Shown: positions 46,776-56,074, numbered from the stretch's first letter. The stretch is DNA of 64,000 nucleotides from Marinobacterium_E sp035458585 (GCA_035458585.1 DATHZN010000045.1:1-64000); one strand, 5' to 3'. Numbers and translations: made by a program. The notes: generated by a model from the sequence alone, not told the origin.

Positions 46776-48205
46776 GCGTCACACACCTCGAACATTTTGG
46801 TCACATCAAAAAAGTGCCCATGAATGGCTGCCGCAGCCGCCATCGCGGGGCTTACAAGATGACTTCTACCACCCGCGCCTTGCCGGCCTTCAAAGTTGCG
46901 GTTAGAGGTTGAAGCACAACGTTCTTGCGGCTGCAACCGATCATCATTCATCCCCAAGCACATTGAACAACCCGGTTCTCGCCACTCAAATCCAGCATCT
47001 CTAAAGATGGCATCCAGACCTTCGACCTCAGCTTGCGCCTTAACAAGCCCAGAACCAGGCACAACCAGCGCCTGTTTCACGCGCTGGCTAACCTTGTGTC
47101 CTTTAACCACCGCCGCAGCCGTTCGCAAATCTTCGATGCGAGCGTTTGTGCATGAACCGATAAAAACCTTATCGATCTCAATTTCACTTATCGCTTGGCC
47201 ACTCTTGAGCCCCATGTACTCCAGAGCCGTTGCTGCCGCCTCAGCCTTGACGCTATCGACAGATCCAGAAAGTGAAGGGATCATTTCATCAATCGCCACG
47301 ACCATCTCCGGTGAGGTACCCCAGCTCACCATGGGTTTAACCGCACAAGCATCAATCTCAATGATCTGGTCAAACTCAGCACCCGCATCCGTGTGTAAGG
47401 TCCGCCAATAATCAACCGCAGCGCTCCAGTGCTCTCCTTTCGGCGCGAAAGGGCGCCCCTCCAAGTAGTCGATGGTTTTTTGATCAACCGCAACGAGTCC
47501 TACCCGGGCCCCCGCCTCTATCGCCATATTGCATAGCGTCATGCGGCCCTCCATCGACAGCGACTCGATCGCACTGCCGGCGAACTCAATGGCGTAACCC
47601 GTTCCACCCGCCGTGCCTATTTGACCGATGATATGCAGAATCAGATCTTTGGCGCTAACCCAAGCAGACAACTGACCACGCACCCTTATCAGAAGTGTCT
47701 TCATCTTAGGCACTGCCAGACACTGAGTTGCCATCACATGCTCAACTTCAGATGTGCCAACTCCGAAAGCCAGAGCGGCAAATGCGCCGTGGGTACAGGT
47801 GTGCGAGTCACCCGCAACGACAGTCATACCGGGTAGTGTTGCACCCTGTTCTGGCCCGATGACATGAATGATGCCCTGCCGAATGTCACCCAGGCGAAAC
47901 TCTTTGATACCGAACTGCTCACAGTTTTTATTCAGTTGTTCAACCTGAGCACGGGAAAATGGATCCGCAATACCCTGAGTACGATCAGTTGTCGGGACGT
48001 TGTGATCCGCTGTTGCAATAATCGTCTCTGGTCGTCTCGGTTTTCGTTGCTGATGGCGCAGACCCTCGAAAGCTTGAGGACTGGTCACTTCGTAGACCAG
48101 ATGGCGGTCTACATAGAGAAGAGAAGGCTCGGTTGACTCTACCCCTCTTGGCTCATGTACAAGGTGGCGTTGCCAGAGTTTCTCGAATAGTGTCTGTGGA
48201 CTCAT
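46772..48205 (-). CDS. leuC: Isopropylmalate isomerase large subunit family
   Basis: The 4Fe-4S aconitase-like large subunit (477 residues). The cluster cysteines are in GSCTNARIEDL and GCSMCLGMNDD. The substrate loop ADHNVPTTDRTQG and IGPEQGATLPGMT are standard for LeuC. Sequence alone fits a true LeuC; context points to an alternative hydratase role. The gap from the upstream lyase gene is 96 bases, so it may have its own promoter or be read through. Confidence 0.9.
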   Translation of the reverse strand: MSPQTLFEKLWQRHLVHEPRGVESTEPSLLYVDRHLVYEVTSPQAFEGLRHQQRKPRRPETIIATADHNVPTTDRTQGIADPFSRAQVEQLNKNCEQFGIKEFRLGDIRQGIIHVIGPEQGATLPGMTVVAGDSHTCTHGAFAALAFGVGTSEVEHVMATQCLAVPKMKTLLIRVRGQLSAWVSAKDLILHIIGQIGTAGGTGYAIEFAGSAIESLSMEGRMTLCNMAIEAGARVGLVAVDQKTIDYLEGRPFAPKGEHWSAAVDYWRTLHTDAGAEFDQIIEIDACAVKPMVSWGTSPEMVVAIDEMIPSLSGSVDSVKAEAAATALEYMGLKSGQAISEIEIDKVFIGSCTNARIEDLRTAAAVVKGHKVSQRVKQALVVPGSGLVKAQAEVEGLDAIFRDAGFEWREPGCSMCLGMNDDRLQPQERCASTSNRNFEGRQGAGGRSHLVSPAMAAAAAIHGHFFDVTKMFEVCDA

Positions 48206-48301
48206 AGCCCTCTGCTCCAGTATGGGGCACCGACTGCACGAGCCTACCCCTGACCATTAAACAGGCCATAAGGTAAGCTTTGCTAGGGGTGCTGGTTTAG
48301 T

Positions 48302-49246
48302 TTATGCCGCGATTCGAGATCGGGGTACTGATCGCATATGGCTGGCAGTCTGCCCGCCGGGAAGTGCCGCAATAAGGTCGGCTGCGGCCAGCAGTTTCAT
48401 CAGGTCGACACCCGTCTCGATGCCTCCACCGTTGAAGGCGTAGAGTAGATCCTCTGTAGCCGTATTTCCGGTCGCTCCTGGCGCAAATGGGCAGCCCCCC
48501 AAACCAGCAGCGGCGGCATCGATTGCCGTGGCACCGTTCTGAATCGCGAACATCGCATTAGCGACACCCATTCCGTAGGTGTCATGACCATGAAACGCCC
48601 AGGTGATATTTTCGCTCGTAAACTGTCGAGTTAACTGTGCGAAATATTGACCCACTTGAGCGGGGCTTGCCCGGCCAGTAGTATCGCAAAGGGCGATCTC
48701 AACATCGATACCTTCCATTAGCTCAAGAGACCGGCTAAGTAAATTAGCAACCTCTGAGCATTTGATCGGGCCATCGAACGGACAGTCAAAACAGGTTCCC
48801 AAATCCAATCTCATAGTCGGACGCCCCGATAGCGTTGACTGACGAACCTGTTCGGCGATCTCAGCAAGCCCTGCCAGTGATTGCTCATGAGTCTGGCGTA
48901 CATTCTTCATGTTATGAGTCAGCGATACCGAGATGACGTAAACCAACTCTTTTACACCAGCCTCCAGAGCCATATTGGCACCACGAAGGTTAGGCACCAG
49001 TGCAGAGAACCTAACATCGGGCCGGTCCTTGAAATAGCGCACCAGTTCCCCTGTATCCGCCATCTGAGGTATGGCTTTAGGACTGACAAATGATCCGATC
49101 TCTATACGTTTGAGACCAGCTGCAATAAGCGCTTCAATTACGTCGATTTTACTACTCGTAGGTAGTGGCTCGACGATCGATTGAAAACCGTCACGGGGCG
49201 CTACTTCAACGAGCTCAATACTTGCTGGAAGATTGTACAGTGTCAC
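48302..49246 (-). CDS. HMG-CoA lyase family enzyme (possible citramalyl-CoA lyase)
   Basis: A metal-dependent acyl-CoA lyase of 314 residues. The HMGL signature AGLGGCPFAPGA carries the conserved Cys. The EVAPRDGFQ motif holds the catalytic Arg-Asp, and HGHDTYGMG holds the metal-binding histidines. The GTG at 49246 is chosen as start (AGAGG upstream) over a longer frame reaching into the TRAP gene. Products of such enzymes are acetyl-CoA plus acetoacetate (HMG-CoA) or plus pyruvate (citramalyl-CoA). The company of LeuCD and a CoA transferase favours the second. Substrate is not proven. Confidence 0.85.
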   Translation of the reverse strand: MTLYNLPASIELVEVAPRDGFQSIVEPLPTSSKIDVIEALIAAGLKRIEIGSFVSPKAIPQMADTGELVRYFKDRPDVRFSALVPNLRGANMALEAGVKELVYVISVSLTHNMKNVRQTHEQSLAGLAEIAEQVRQSTLSGRPTMRLDLGTCFDCPFDGPIKCSEVANLLSRSLELMEGIDVEIALCDTTGRASPAQVGQYFAQLTRQFTSENITWAFHGHDTYGMGVANAMFAIQNGATAIDAAAAGLGGCPFAPGATGNTATEDLLYAFNGGGIETGVDLMKLLAAADLIAALPGGQTASHMRSVPRSRIAA

Positions 49247-49271
49247 GTTCAAACCTCTTGACCTTATTAAC

Positions 49272-49790
49272 TCAGCGGGAGTTACCATCCATACCCACCT
49301 TATGGGTGGCGAGTTGATTGAGGTTTGTAACCAGATCAATCAACAGCTGGATGGCCAAAGCTCCGAAACCCACTGGCAATATTGAGAACGGAATCACCAT
49401 TGGCGTACCAAAGGCACTTGATACGCGCTCACCATACTCAAACGCCTGATAGGCCATTATGCCCCCTCGCCACACCATAATGCTGGCGAACAGGATGCCA
49501 CACAGGGCGATTACACAGGCGATCATTGCCTGCTTACGGGGTGAACAGCGTTCAGCAAAGAAGCCGATACGGATGTGAGCATCAGCTCTTTGCGCTTCCG
49601 CTGCACCCATCACTGCCAGGTACACCAACAGAAATGAGTTGACCTCTAAAGTCCAGCTGGTCGGTGCCGCAAAAAGATACCTCATCACCGCGTCATAACA
49701 GATACTCAGCATCATCAGCGCCAACACAAAAATTGACGTGCCTCGCAAGAATCTGTGAACGAGTAACCACCCGTTTGTAAGCGCCCACAT
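49272..49790 (-). CDS. dctQ: TRAP transporter small permease (DctQ type)
   Basis: An inner-membrane protein of 172 residues with four hydrophobic helices, typical of DctQ. It lies between the lyase and DctP genes and forms the membrane unit with the DctM protein at 50863-52152. The substrate is probably a dicarboxylate or hydroxy acid (family knowledge plus context). Confidence 0.88.
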   Translation of the reverse strand: MWALTNGWLLVHRFLRGTSIFVLALMMLSICYDAVMRYLFAAPTSWTLEVNSFLLVYLAVMGAAEAQRADAHIRIGFFAERCSPRKQAMIACVIALCGILFASIMVWRGGIMAYQAFEYGERVSSAFGTPMVIPFSILPVGFGALAIQLLIDLVTNLNQLATHKVGMDGNSR

Positions 49791-49804
49791 ATAGCTGCCC
49801 TACT

Positions 49805-50830
49805 CTATTTGCCTAGTGCCAGATTGATGGCACGATTAGCCAGCTCTTCACCGACCTGAGATTTCCACTCGTTCCAAACGGTCTGAGTTGCTTCGTCGAA
49901 CTTCGCCTCGTCTTCAGCTGAAGGTTCAATGATCTCGATGCCCGCAGCCGTTACCTTCGGCCAGAAGTCGTTCGGGTAGACATCCGCATTGGCGTGGCTG
50001 GCAAAGTTTGCATCAAACCAGTCTGCCGCCGCATCTAGGGCCTCTTTAGTTTGTGCATCCAGTCCGTCATAGCGATCACGCAGCATAAACGGCGCTACGG
50101 TATAAGCAGTCGTCGGAAGCTTGTATACGTACTTCAACTGCTCCTGCAAACTGCGGCCAATAACGGTAGAGATGTTAAACACACCGGCATCAACAGTGCC
50201 GCGCTGCAGTGCCAGATAGGTCTCTGACGATGGAATACGCACTGCAGAGGCGCCGTACTCGGAAAGTGCCTGAGTTGCCTCAAAACTTACCACACGAATT
50301 TTCTTACCATTCAACTCCTCAAGTGAGCGAATAGGACTCGCCTCTGTACTCCAGATGTATTCAGGTTCGAAGATACCGCCACCTGCACTCAACATGTAGA
50401 GGTTCTCTTTCGCGAGCTCTTCGTTAATGAGGTTAAACAGCGGGCTACCTTTTGCCAGTCTTTCAGGATGGCGGTACAGCTCACCCGCAATACCCGGCAA
50501 GCCGGTAATACCCAGCACGGGTACAGAACGGGTAATGTATGAGGTAGTGTGGAACATCAGATCGATAGAACGTGAGCGCAGTCCCGGCAGTTGCTCATCC
50601 GCCTTCATCAGCTGGCTGGCTGGGTAGTAGTCAATCGCAACCTCACCATTACTCGCCGCACTAACCTGATCAACGAAGCCCTGTGGGCCGTAGCTCAGTG
50701 CTGGGTATGACGGTGGGATGTAGTAAACACCCGTCAGCTGTGTCTGTGCCTGCGCATTCAGGCTGATACCAGCAACAGCAACTGCTGTGGCAAGCCCCAG
50801 TTTCAGTGAATCTCTACGTGTGAATTTCAT
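49805..50830 (-). CDS. dctP: TRAP transporter substrate-binding protein (DctP type)
   Basis: A periplasmic DctP family binding protein (341 residues). The N-terminus has RRDSLKL followed by a hydrophobic stretch and ends near AQAQ, which resembles a twin-arginine signal. The fold's carboxylate-binding arginine is expected in the AVRIPSSETYLALQRG region. Position between dctM and dctQ fits one transporter. Confidence 0.9.
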   Translation of the reverse strand: MKFTRRDSLKLGLATAVAVAGISLNAQAQTQLTGVYYIPPSYPALSYGPQGFVDQVSAASNGEVAIDYYPASQLMKADEQLPGLRSRSIDLMFHTTSYITRSVPVLGITGLPGIAGELYRHPERLAKGSPLFNLINEELAKENLYMLSAGGGIFEPEYIWSTEASPIRSLEELNGKKIRVVSFEATQALSEYGASAVRIPSSETYLALQRGTVDAGVFNISTVIGRSLQEQLKYVYKLPTTAYTVAPFMLRDRYDGLDAQTKEALDAAADWFDANFASHANADVYPNDFWPKVTAAGIEIIEPSAEDEAKFDEATQTVWNEWKSQVGEELANRAINLALGK

Positions 50831-50862
50831 TGTGATATCTCCATCATATTTTTATTTTCGTG

Positions 50863-52152
50863 TCACAGCAGGCGTGGTAACCAGAGGCTGAGCTCAGGCA
50901 CCAAGACAAACAGCATCAACACTGCGAATTGCACAGCGACAAACGGCATGGCGCTGCGAATGATCTCCTCGATGCTCAAGTCAGGACAGACGCCTCGCAG
51001 AGCATAGAGGTTTAGACCTACAGGTGGCGTAACCACCGCAATTTCAAGATTCAGCACCATCACGATACCGAACCAGAGTGGGTCGTAGCCGAGGGCCACG
51101 ATGACCGGCAGAAGAATAGGGGTGGTTACAACGATCAAAGAGACCGCATCCACCAACATTCCAAGCAGTACTAGTAAGAGCATGATTCCAAGCAGAATCG
51201 CCCATCCCGGCATACCCGAGCTCATTAATATATCCGCGAGCGATTGAGGTACACGCACAAGGTTAAGGTAGTCACCAAAGATTTTGGCACAACCCATGAT
51301 TAGCAAAATTGCACCACTGACGCGCGCAGAGCTCGCCAGAATCTCGCCCAGCTTACGCCAACTGAGCGCTCTAAAAATCACACCCGCTATCAATAACGCT
51401 CCGAACGCACCGATCCCGGCTGCTTCGCTTGGCGTTGCCAGACCTGAGTAGATCGCCCCCAGCACAATCAAAACAAGCAGCGCTGAGTGCCAAATATTCC
51501 CCAGACTTTGGAAACGCTCTCTCCAGCTATAGCTCGCCTCATCGCGAGGCGCTTCCTCTGGGTTAAACAACACGCGAACATAAATGTAGAGCGCCAGTGC
51601 AAGCGCCAGCATAATCCCCGGCACTATCCCACCGATGAAAAGGTCGGCAACCGACACACCTGAGACTGCTCCGTAGATGATAAAAGGTACGCTGGGCGGA
51701 ATGAGCATCGCCAAAGCACCCGCGCTTACCACCGAACCTGCTGCCAAGCTGCGACTGTAGCCGCGCGACTGCATTTGCGGCACTGCGATCGATCCAATTG
51801 CCGCGACACCTGCGATACTAACGCCCGATACTGCACCGAACATAGCCGAAGCGCCCACTGAGGAGATAGCCAGGCTACCTCTCAGCCAGTTTAACCAGCG
51901 GACTGCAGCCTGGAAGAGGCTGGTACCAACGGGCGTAGCTCCCAGAAGATTCCCCATCAGCACGAACAGCGGCAAAGCAATCAACTCAAAACTATTGAGC
52001 TGTCCAAACAGAGACGAGGGGGCAAAGAAGAATGCCAAAGCACCCTTAGCCATATAAAAGCCGAGGAGTCCGGAGAGACCAAGCGCTAGGAATATCGGGA
52101 AACCCAGGGCGATCATGGCCAGCAACGAGACAATTACAATGATTGGTTCCAT
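50863..52152 (-). CDS. dctM: TRAP transporter large permease (DctM type)
   Basis: The large inner-membrane subunit (429 residues) with about 12 hydrophobic helices. The sequence is typical of DctM (GPFIIYGA-like region VPFIIYGAVSGVS, and VVTPPVGLNLYALRG). It lies 32 bases upstream of dctP in the direction of reading and 15 after the CoA transferase. Confidence 0.92.
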   Translation of the reverse strand: MEPIIVIVSLLAMIALGFPIFLALGLSGLLGFYMAKGALAFFFAPSSLFGQLNSFELIALPLFVLMGNLLGATPVGTSLFQAAVRWLNWLRGSLAISSVGASAMFGAVSGVSIAGVAAIGSIAVPQMQSRGYSRSLAAGSVVSAGALAMLIPPSVPFIIYGAVSGVSVADLFIGGIVPGIMLALALALYIYVRVLFNPEEAPRDEASYSWRERFQSLGNIWHSALLVLIVLGAIYSGLATPSEAAGIGAFGALLIAGVIFRALSWRKLGEILASSARVSGAILLIMGCAKIFGDYLNLVRVPQSLADILMSSGMPGWAILLGIMLLLVLLGMLVDAVSLIVVTTPILLPVIVALGYDPLWFGIVMVLNLEIAVVTPPVGLNLYALRGVCPDLSIEEIIRSAMPFVAVQFAVLMLFVLVPELSLWLPRLL

Positions 52153-52167
52153 AAATATAGAACTCCG

Positions 52168-53382
52168 TTAGATGATGCCGCGTTCGCGTAAATTTTGAAT
52201 CCTATCCTCGGGAAGACCGAGGCGCTGGGAGAGTGTCTCGTCGGTATGTGCCCCTAACTCAGGGCCAACGTGACGTACCTTTCCGGGGGTCTGTGACAGT
52301 CGAGGAAAGACATTCTGCATCGGTATCTGACGCCCCTGCGCATCGGCAATCTGCACAATAGACTCGCGTGCTTGAAAATGCGGGTCTGCCAGCATCTCAG
52401 GCGCGCTGTAGACCAGACCGCAGGGTACACCCGCTTTACTCAGCAGATTCACTAGCTCTTCAGCATCAAACCCAGCACTCCACTCTCCTATCAGTTCGTC
52501 CAACTCGGTTTGGTTCGCCCCGCGAGCGCGATGACTGCTAAACCGCTCATCAAGAGATAAGTCTGAACGCCCCATCACCTCACAAAGACGGGTAAAAACA
52601 GAGTCTTGGTTGGCACCAATGATCACATCTCGACCACCTTTGGCTGGATAGGCGTTTGAGGGTGCAATACCGGGTAGTATGGAACCACTGCGCTCGCGCA
52701 CTTTGCCACCCAGAACGTAGTCGGGGATGATGCTCTCCATCATGCCGAAGACAGACTCGTAAATAGTACTGTCAACTACCTGACCTCTACCCGATCTCTC
52801 ACGTTGATGAATGGCTACCAGAGCACCGAGCGCAGCGTGAACGCCCGCCAGCGTATCGCCGAGTGATATACCTACACGAACAGGGGGGCGATCAGGGTAA
52901 CCCGAGACATAACGCAGACCACCCATCGCCTCGCAGACAGAAGCATATCCAGCACGCTGAGAGTAAGGACCGTTCTGCCCGAACCCTGTGACTCGAACCA
53001 TTATTAGCTTCGGGTTGATCGCGGATAGCTCTTCGTACCCCAACCCCCACTTTTCCATCGTGCCCGGGCGAAAGTTTTCAATCAGTACATCGGCATCGGC
53101 CACCAGCTGACGTAAGACATCTTGTCCATCTGCCTGACGCAGATCCAATGTCATCGACTGTTTGTTGCGTGCAATTTGATTCCACCAGATCGGTTTACCA
53201 GCCTCATCGCTGGCGCCCCACTGACGCATGGCGTCACCTTTGCCTGGTGGTTCGATCTTCAACACATCTGCGCCAAAGTCAGCCAAAACCTGGCCACAAT
53301 ATGGGCCAGCAATCAGCTGCCCAAGCTCTAGCACTCGAATATCAGCCAGTGGCAAGGAGGAGCCGCCTGTGTCCTGTTTCAT
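52168..53382 (-). CDS. Class III CoA transferase
   Basis: A family III (Frc/CaiB) CoA transferase of 404 residues from the ATG at 53382. The SLGDTLAG segment holds the family's conserved Asp (residue 176). The N-terminal LELGQLIAGPYC and the RNKQSMTLDL strand are typical. It would activate the imported acid with CoA, e.g. from succinyl-CoA. It is the first gene of the operon, downstream of a GntR gene and three GntR-like boxes. A longer frame upstream has no ribosome site. Confidence 0.88.
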   Translation of the reverse strand: MKQDTGGSSLPLADIRVLELGQLIAGPYCGQVLADFGADVLKIEPPGKGDAMRQWGASDEAGKPIWWNQIARNKQSMTLDLRQADGQDVLRQLVADADVLIENFRPGTMEKWGLGYEELSAINPKLIMVRVTGFGQNGPYSQRAGYASVCEAMGGLRYVSGYPDRPPVRVGISLGDTLAGVHAALGALVAIHQRERSGRGQVVDSTIYESVFGMMESIIPDYVLGGKVRERSGSILPGIAPSNAYPAKGGRDVIIGANQDSVFTRLCEVMGRSDLSLDERFSSHRARGANQTELDELIGEWSAGFDAEELVNLLSKAGVPCGLVYSAPEMLADPHFQARESIVQIADAQGRQIPMQNVFPRLSQTPGKVRHVGPELGAHTDETLSQRLGLPEDRIQNLRERGII

Positions 53383-53465
53383 TATTCTTATCGCCTTCTC
53401 ATCAACCTGCGCAGAGAGGTCACGAACCACTCTGCCATGTGAAATCAACCGCCAGCATTCGGGGG

Positions 53466-53477
53466 ATTGCATACAAT
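53466..53477. promoter_or_regulatory. GntR-type box 1
   Basis: ATTGCATACAAT, a 12-base near-palindrome 84 bases before the CoA-transferase ATG. Shares its core with boxes at 53528 and 53645. Confidence 0.65.
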
Positions 53478-53527
53478 TGAATTCGTTAGGCTGAATTTAC
53501 ACTGTTAAAAACACTGAAATCAATTAC

Positions 53528-53539
53528 ATTGCATGCAAT
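53528..53539. promoter_or_regulatory. GntR-type box 2
   Basis: ATTGCATGCAAT, a perfect 12-base palindrome. Same core as the boxes at 53466 and 53645. The centre-to-centre distance to box 1 is 62 bases. Confidence 0.65.
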
Positions 53540-53644
53540 CGCATCTCACGATATGAAAAATTATCCGATAAGCCGGGTGCTATTTAATGCAATATATTGT
53601 TTTATAAGTACAATATTGAAGAGCGAAACAGATCAAAAAAGATT

Positions 53645-53656
53645 GTTGTATGCAAT
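53645..53656. promoter_or_regulatory. GntR-type box 3
   Basis: GTTGTATGCAAT, 11 of 12 positions in the same palindromic pattern, directly downstream of the GntR stop codon. The TTGTATGCAA form is a common FCD-GntR half-site arrangement. Confidence 0.55.
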
Positions 53657-53657
53657 T

Positions 53658-54353
53658 CTACTCTTCTTTGAGAAAGTGCAGATGCAATTCGCGAGCAGCG
53701 AGGAGGTGAGTGCGCATAATATTTTCGGCCCAGGCCACATTACCGGCAGCGACTGCCTGAAGAATCTCGGTATGGTGCTGCATGCTCCGACGAAGATGCT
53801 CTAGGTTGTATTGGCCAATATTGCGTCGTATTACCGAGTTTGGAACGATATTACCTAGCAGCAGAGTCAATCGTTGATTTTTGCTGCTTTCAATCAGCTT
53901 GCGGTGAAACTCGTAGTTGAGCGCTGCTATGCGATTTCGCGCATCCTCGTCCGTCGGAACGTGGTCAACCAGATCTTCCATCTCTGTGGCGAGCAGTTTC
54001 AACTCCTCGAGCCGCTCAGGATTCATATTTTTCGCTGCCGCTGCAACTGCCATCGGTTCAAGTACCAGACGAATCTCAAAGACCTCGCGCGCATCATTCT
54101 CTGTCCAAGCAACGACTCGAGCCCCCGCGTGAGGAATAGCCTCAAGCCAGCCCTCGGATATCAGTTCGCGCAAGGCTTCACGTACAGGTGTGCGACTGAC
54201 ATCAAGTTCTTTAGCAACTGCTGCTTCACGCACGAAACTGTACGCTTCATAGGTCCCGTCAAGAATTCGATTCTTGATTAATCCATACACCTGTTGAACT
54301 GCGGTTTTTTTCGTCAAGGCTTTAGGTCTCTCATCGGTACGGAAACAACACAC
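53658..54353 (-). CDS. GntR family regulator (FCD type)
   Basis: A 231-residue GntR/FadR-type regulator. The winged helix (~17-80; VSRTPVREALRELISEGWL) is at the N-terminus, and the rest is an all-helical FCD effector domain with Asp/His metal-binding residues. The start is uncertain: the frame opens with a GTG at 54353; a TTG at 54317, which gives the shorter LTKKTAVQQ opening, is also possible. It stands upstream of the CoA-transferase operon and is its likely regulator. Confidence 0.9.
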   Translation of the reverse strand: MCCFRTDERPKALTKKTAVQQVYGLIKNRILDGTYEAYSFVREAAVAKELDVSRTPVREALRELISEGWLEAIPHAGARVVAWTENDAREVFEIRLVLEPMAVAAAAKNMNPERLEELKLLATEMEDLVDHVPTDEDARNRIAALNYEFHRKLIESSKNQRLTLLLGNIVPNSVIRRNIGQYNLEHLRRSMQHHTEILQAVAAGNVAWAENIMRTHLLAARELHLHFLKEE

Positions 54354-54465
54354 ACGAAGCGTCGCTACGATATGTTGAAATAGTTCAAGTTACAATTCCC
54401 ACAATCCAATTCATTTGGCGGTTGAACGAAATTCAGACCACAAGCGTAGCTTAGCTGAGGTAAGC

Positions 54466-55002
54466 ATGTATAAATTTTTAAAATTAGTCGCTGTTTTATC
54501 GATGATTGCAACGCTTCAAGGGTGTACCCAGGGCAACTGGCAAACCGCGCGTCGTGACTCAGCTGGAATTGCCCCCCCTGCCGAAGCCACTCCTGAAGCG
54601 GTGCTGCAAGTTTACGGTGCCGATGTCTTTGGCTGGCGGGGCCTGTTCGCTATTCACACTTGGATAGCAGCCAAACCCACCGGTGCAAACTCGTATACGG
54701 TCTATGAGGTGATTGGCTGGAGAGCTAACCGGGGGCTTCCGGCGTTGGTTATTCGTAAGGATCTCCCCGACCGCTACTGGTTTGGTGCAGAGCCTGAGCT
54801 CCTAGTTGAGCACCGGGGGGAAGGCGTTGACGATCTGATCGCCGCGGTTGATACCGCTGCTCGCAACTACCCCTGGGCAAACGAGTACAGGTTATTTCCG
54901 GGCCCTAACTCAAATACCTTTCCATCCTGGGTCGCAGAGCAAGTGCCTGCTCTTGACTTGGATTTACCCCTGTCGGCCATCGGCCAAAGTTGGAGACCCT
55001 GA
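54466..55002 (+). CDS. DUF3750-like lipoprotein
   Basis: A 178-residue protein with a lipoprotein signal: hydrophobic stretch then LQGC with the lipid Cys near residue 20. GAGG lies 5 bases before the ATG at 54466. The rest resembles DUF3750 (patterns such as AIHTWIAAKPTG, YEVIGWR, FPGPNSNTFPSWVA). The function of that family is unknown. It stands alone between divergent regulators; a peptidase or hydrolase-like role cannot be claimed. Confidence 0.75.
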   Translation: MYKFLKLVAVLSMIATLQGCTQGNWQTARRDSAGIAPPAEATPEAVLQVYGADVFGWRGLFAIHTWIAAKPTGANSYTVYEVIGWRANRGLPALVIRKDLPDRYWFGAEPELLVEHRGEGVDDLIAAVDTAARNYPWANEYRLFPGPNSNTFPSWVAEQVPALDLDLPLSAIGQSWRP

Positions 55003-55030
55003 CAGGAATAAATAGCGCTCTCATCACAAT

Positions 55031-55960
55031 TCAACCAGAGCTTCCCAGGGTCTCCAGATGTGCAAAGACCTGTGCGGCAACGGGTGATAAGGGAGCTCCA
55101 GCGGGCCGAATGATATAAGCCGGAAGCACCTCAATTTTTTCATCAACGCAGAGCGCTTGAATCTTCGCACCAAGCCCTTTAGTGCAGAGCATCTCATAGA
55201 CTTCTCGGCTTAAAGGAACAATGGCATCGGAGTTGGCCAAAAAAGATAACATGGCCAGCAAAGCGGACGCATTAATCACTTGCTCAGGAGGTCGCAGACC
55301 CCTTTGTAGAAATACAGACTCAACCGCCATTCTCAGCGGCGATCCGCGCTCCTGCATTACCCAAGGAAAGACGCGTAACTCGCTCAACTTAACCTTCTCG
55401 CAAGTGTAGAGCGGATGCTGCTCTCCAACACAAAGACTGACCTCTTCACTCGAGATCGGTGTTAGATGAAAGTCTTTAACTCTATCCTCCACTCCTAATC
55501 GACCGACTACAAAGTCCAGCGAACCTTCACGTAATCCTCGCAGCAGGGCGGTTGAGGGAGCGACCTCAACGCTGAGTTCTATATTCGGGAAGCGCTGCTG
55601 AACCTGAGCTAGTCCAGGTACAACAAAACCCGCCGCAGGCCCGGTCACCGTGCCGACTCGCACCTGTCCAGAGTAACCGTGGACCGCGTTATCAAGGTCT
55701 AACTCTAGTGCTTCAAGCTCGGCTAAAATGGTACGTCCATGGCGAATCAACGCCTGACCTGCTTCCGTCGGTTCCATCCATTTGGTGCGTCGAATAAAGA
55801 GAACCGCATTCAACCTAGACTCTAATTCTGACAAAGTTCGAGAGGCTGAGGGCTGAGAGATCGCCAACTGCTCTGCAGCTAGACCTAACTGTTCGTGTTC
55901 CGCTATGGCGACCACAAGACGCAGATGATTGGGTTTAATTCGGCGCGACAAACGCATCAA
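55031..55960 (-). CDS. LysR family regulator of sugar-acid genes
   Basis: A 309-residue LysR-type regulator. The N-terminal helix-turn-helix (HLGLAAEQLAISQPSASRTLSELE region) and a substrate-binding-like effector domain are intact. Divergent from the dehydratase gene across 114 bases that include an inverted repeat. The likely effector is a galactose or arabinose pathway metabolite (inferred from neighbours). Confidence 0.88.
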   Translation of the reverse strand: MMRLSRRIKPNHLRLVVAIAEHEQLGLAAEQLAISQPSASRTLSELESRLNAVLFIRRTKWMEPTEAGQALIRHGRTILAELEALELDLDNAVHGYSGQVRVGTVTGPAAGFVVPGLAQVQQRFPNIELSVEVAPSTALLRGLREGSLDFVVGRLGVEDRVKDFHLTPISSEEVSLCVGEQHPLYTCEKVKLSELRVFPWVMQERGSPLRMAVESVFLQRGLRPPEQVINASALLAMLSFLANSDAIVPLSREVYEMLCTKGLGAKIQALCVDEKIEVLPAYIIRPAGAPLSPVAAQVFAHLETLGSSG

Positions 55961-55974
55961 TACTCCCCCCTATA

Positions 55975-55992
55975 CATAACAATTAAGTTATG
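55975..55992. promoter_or_regulatory. Probable LysR-type binding site
   Basis: The inverted repeat CATAAC-AATTAA-GTTATG lies between the divergent LysR and dehydratase genes, 15 bases from the LysR ATG. It suits a dyad of the LysR class (T-N11-A core) and could serve autoregulation and activation. Confidence 0.6.
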
Positions 55993-56074
55993 AAATTTAT
56001 TAAAAAAGTAACTTTACTGTAATATCAAAATTAGGGAACCTCAAACCTATGCCCTCCCCTTTTAGGTATTCGAC

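Noticed and set aside
46896..47411. 171-codon plus-strand frame
   Set aside because: Antisense to leuC, whose Fe-S and substrate motifs are intact.
46134..48205. Plain leucine-biosynthesis reading of leuC-leuD
   Set aside because: Not excluded, but leuA and leuB are absent and the genes follow a transporter and CoA-linked enzymes, so a catabolic role is preferred.
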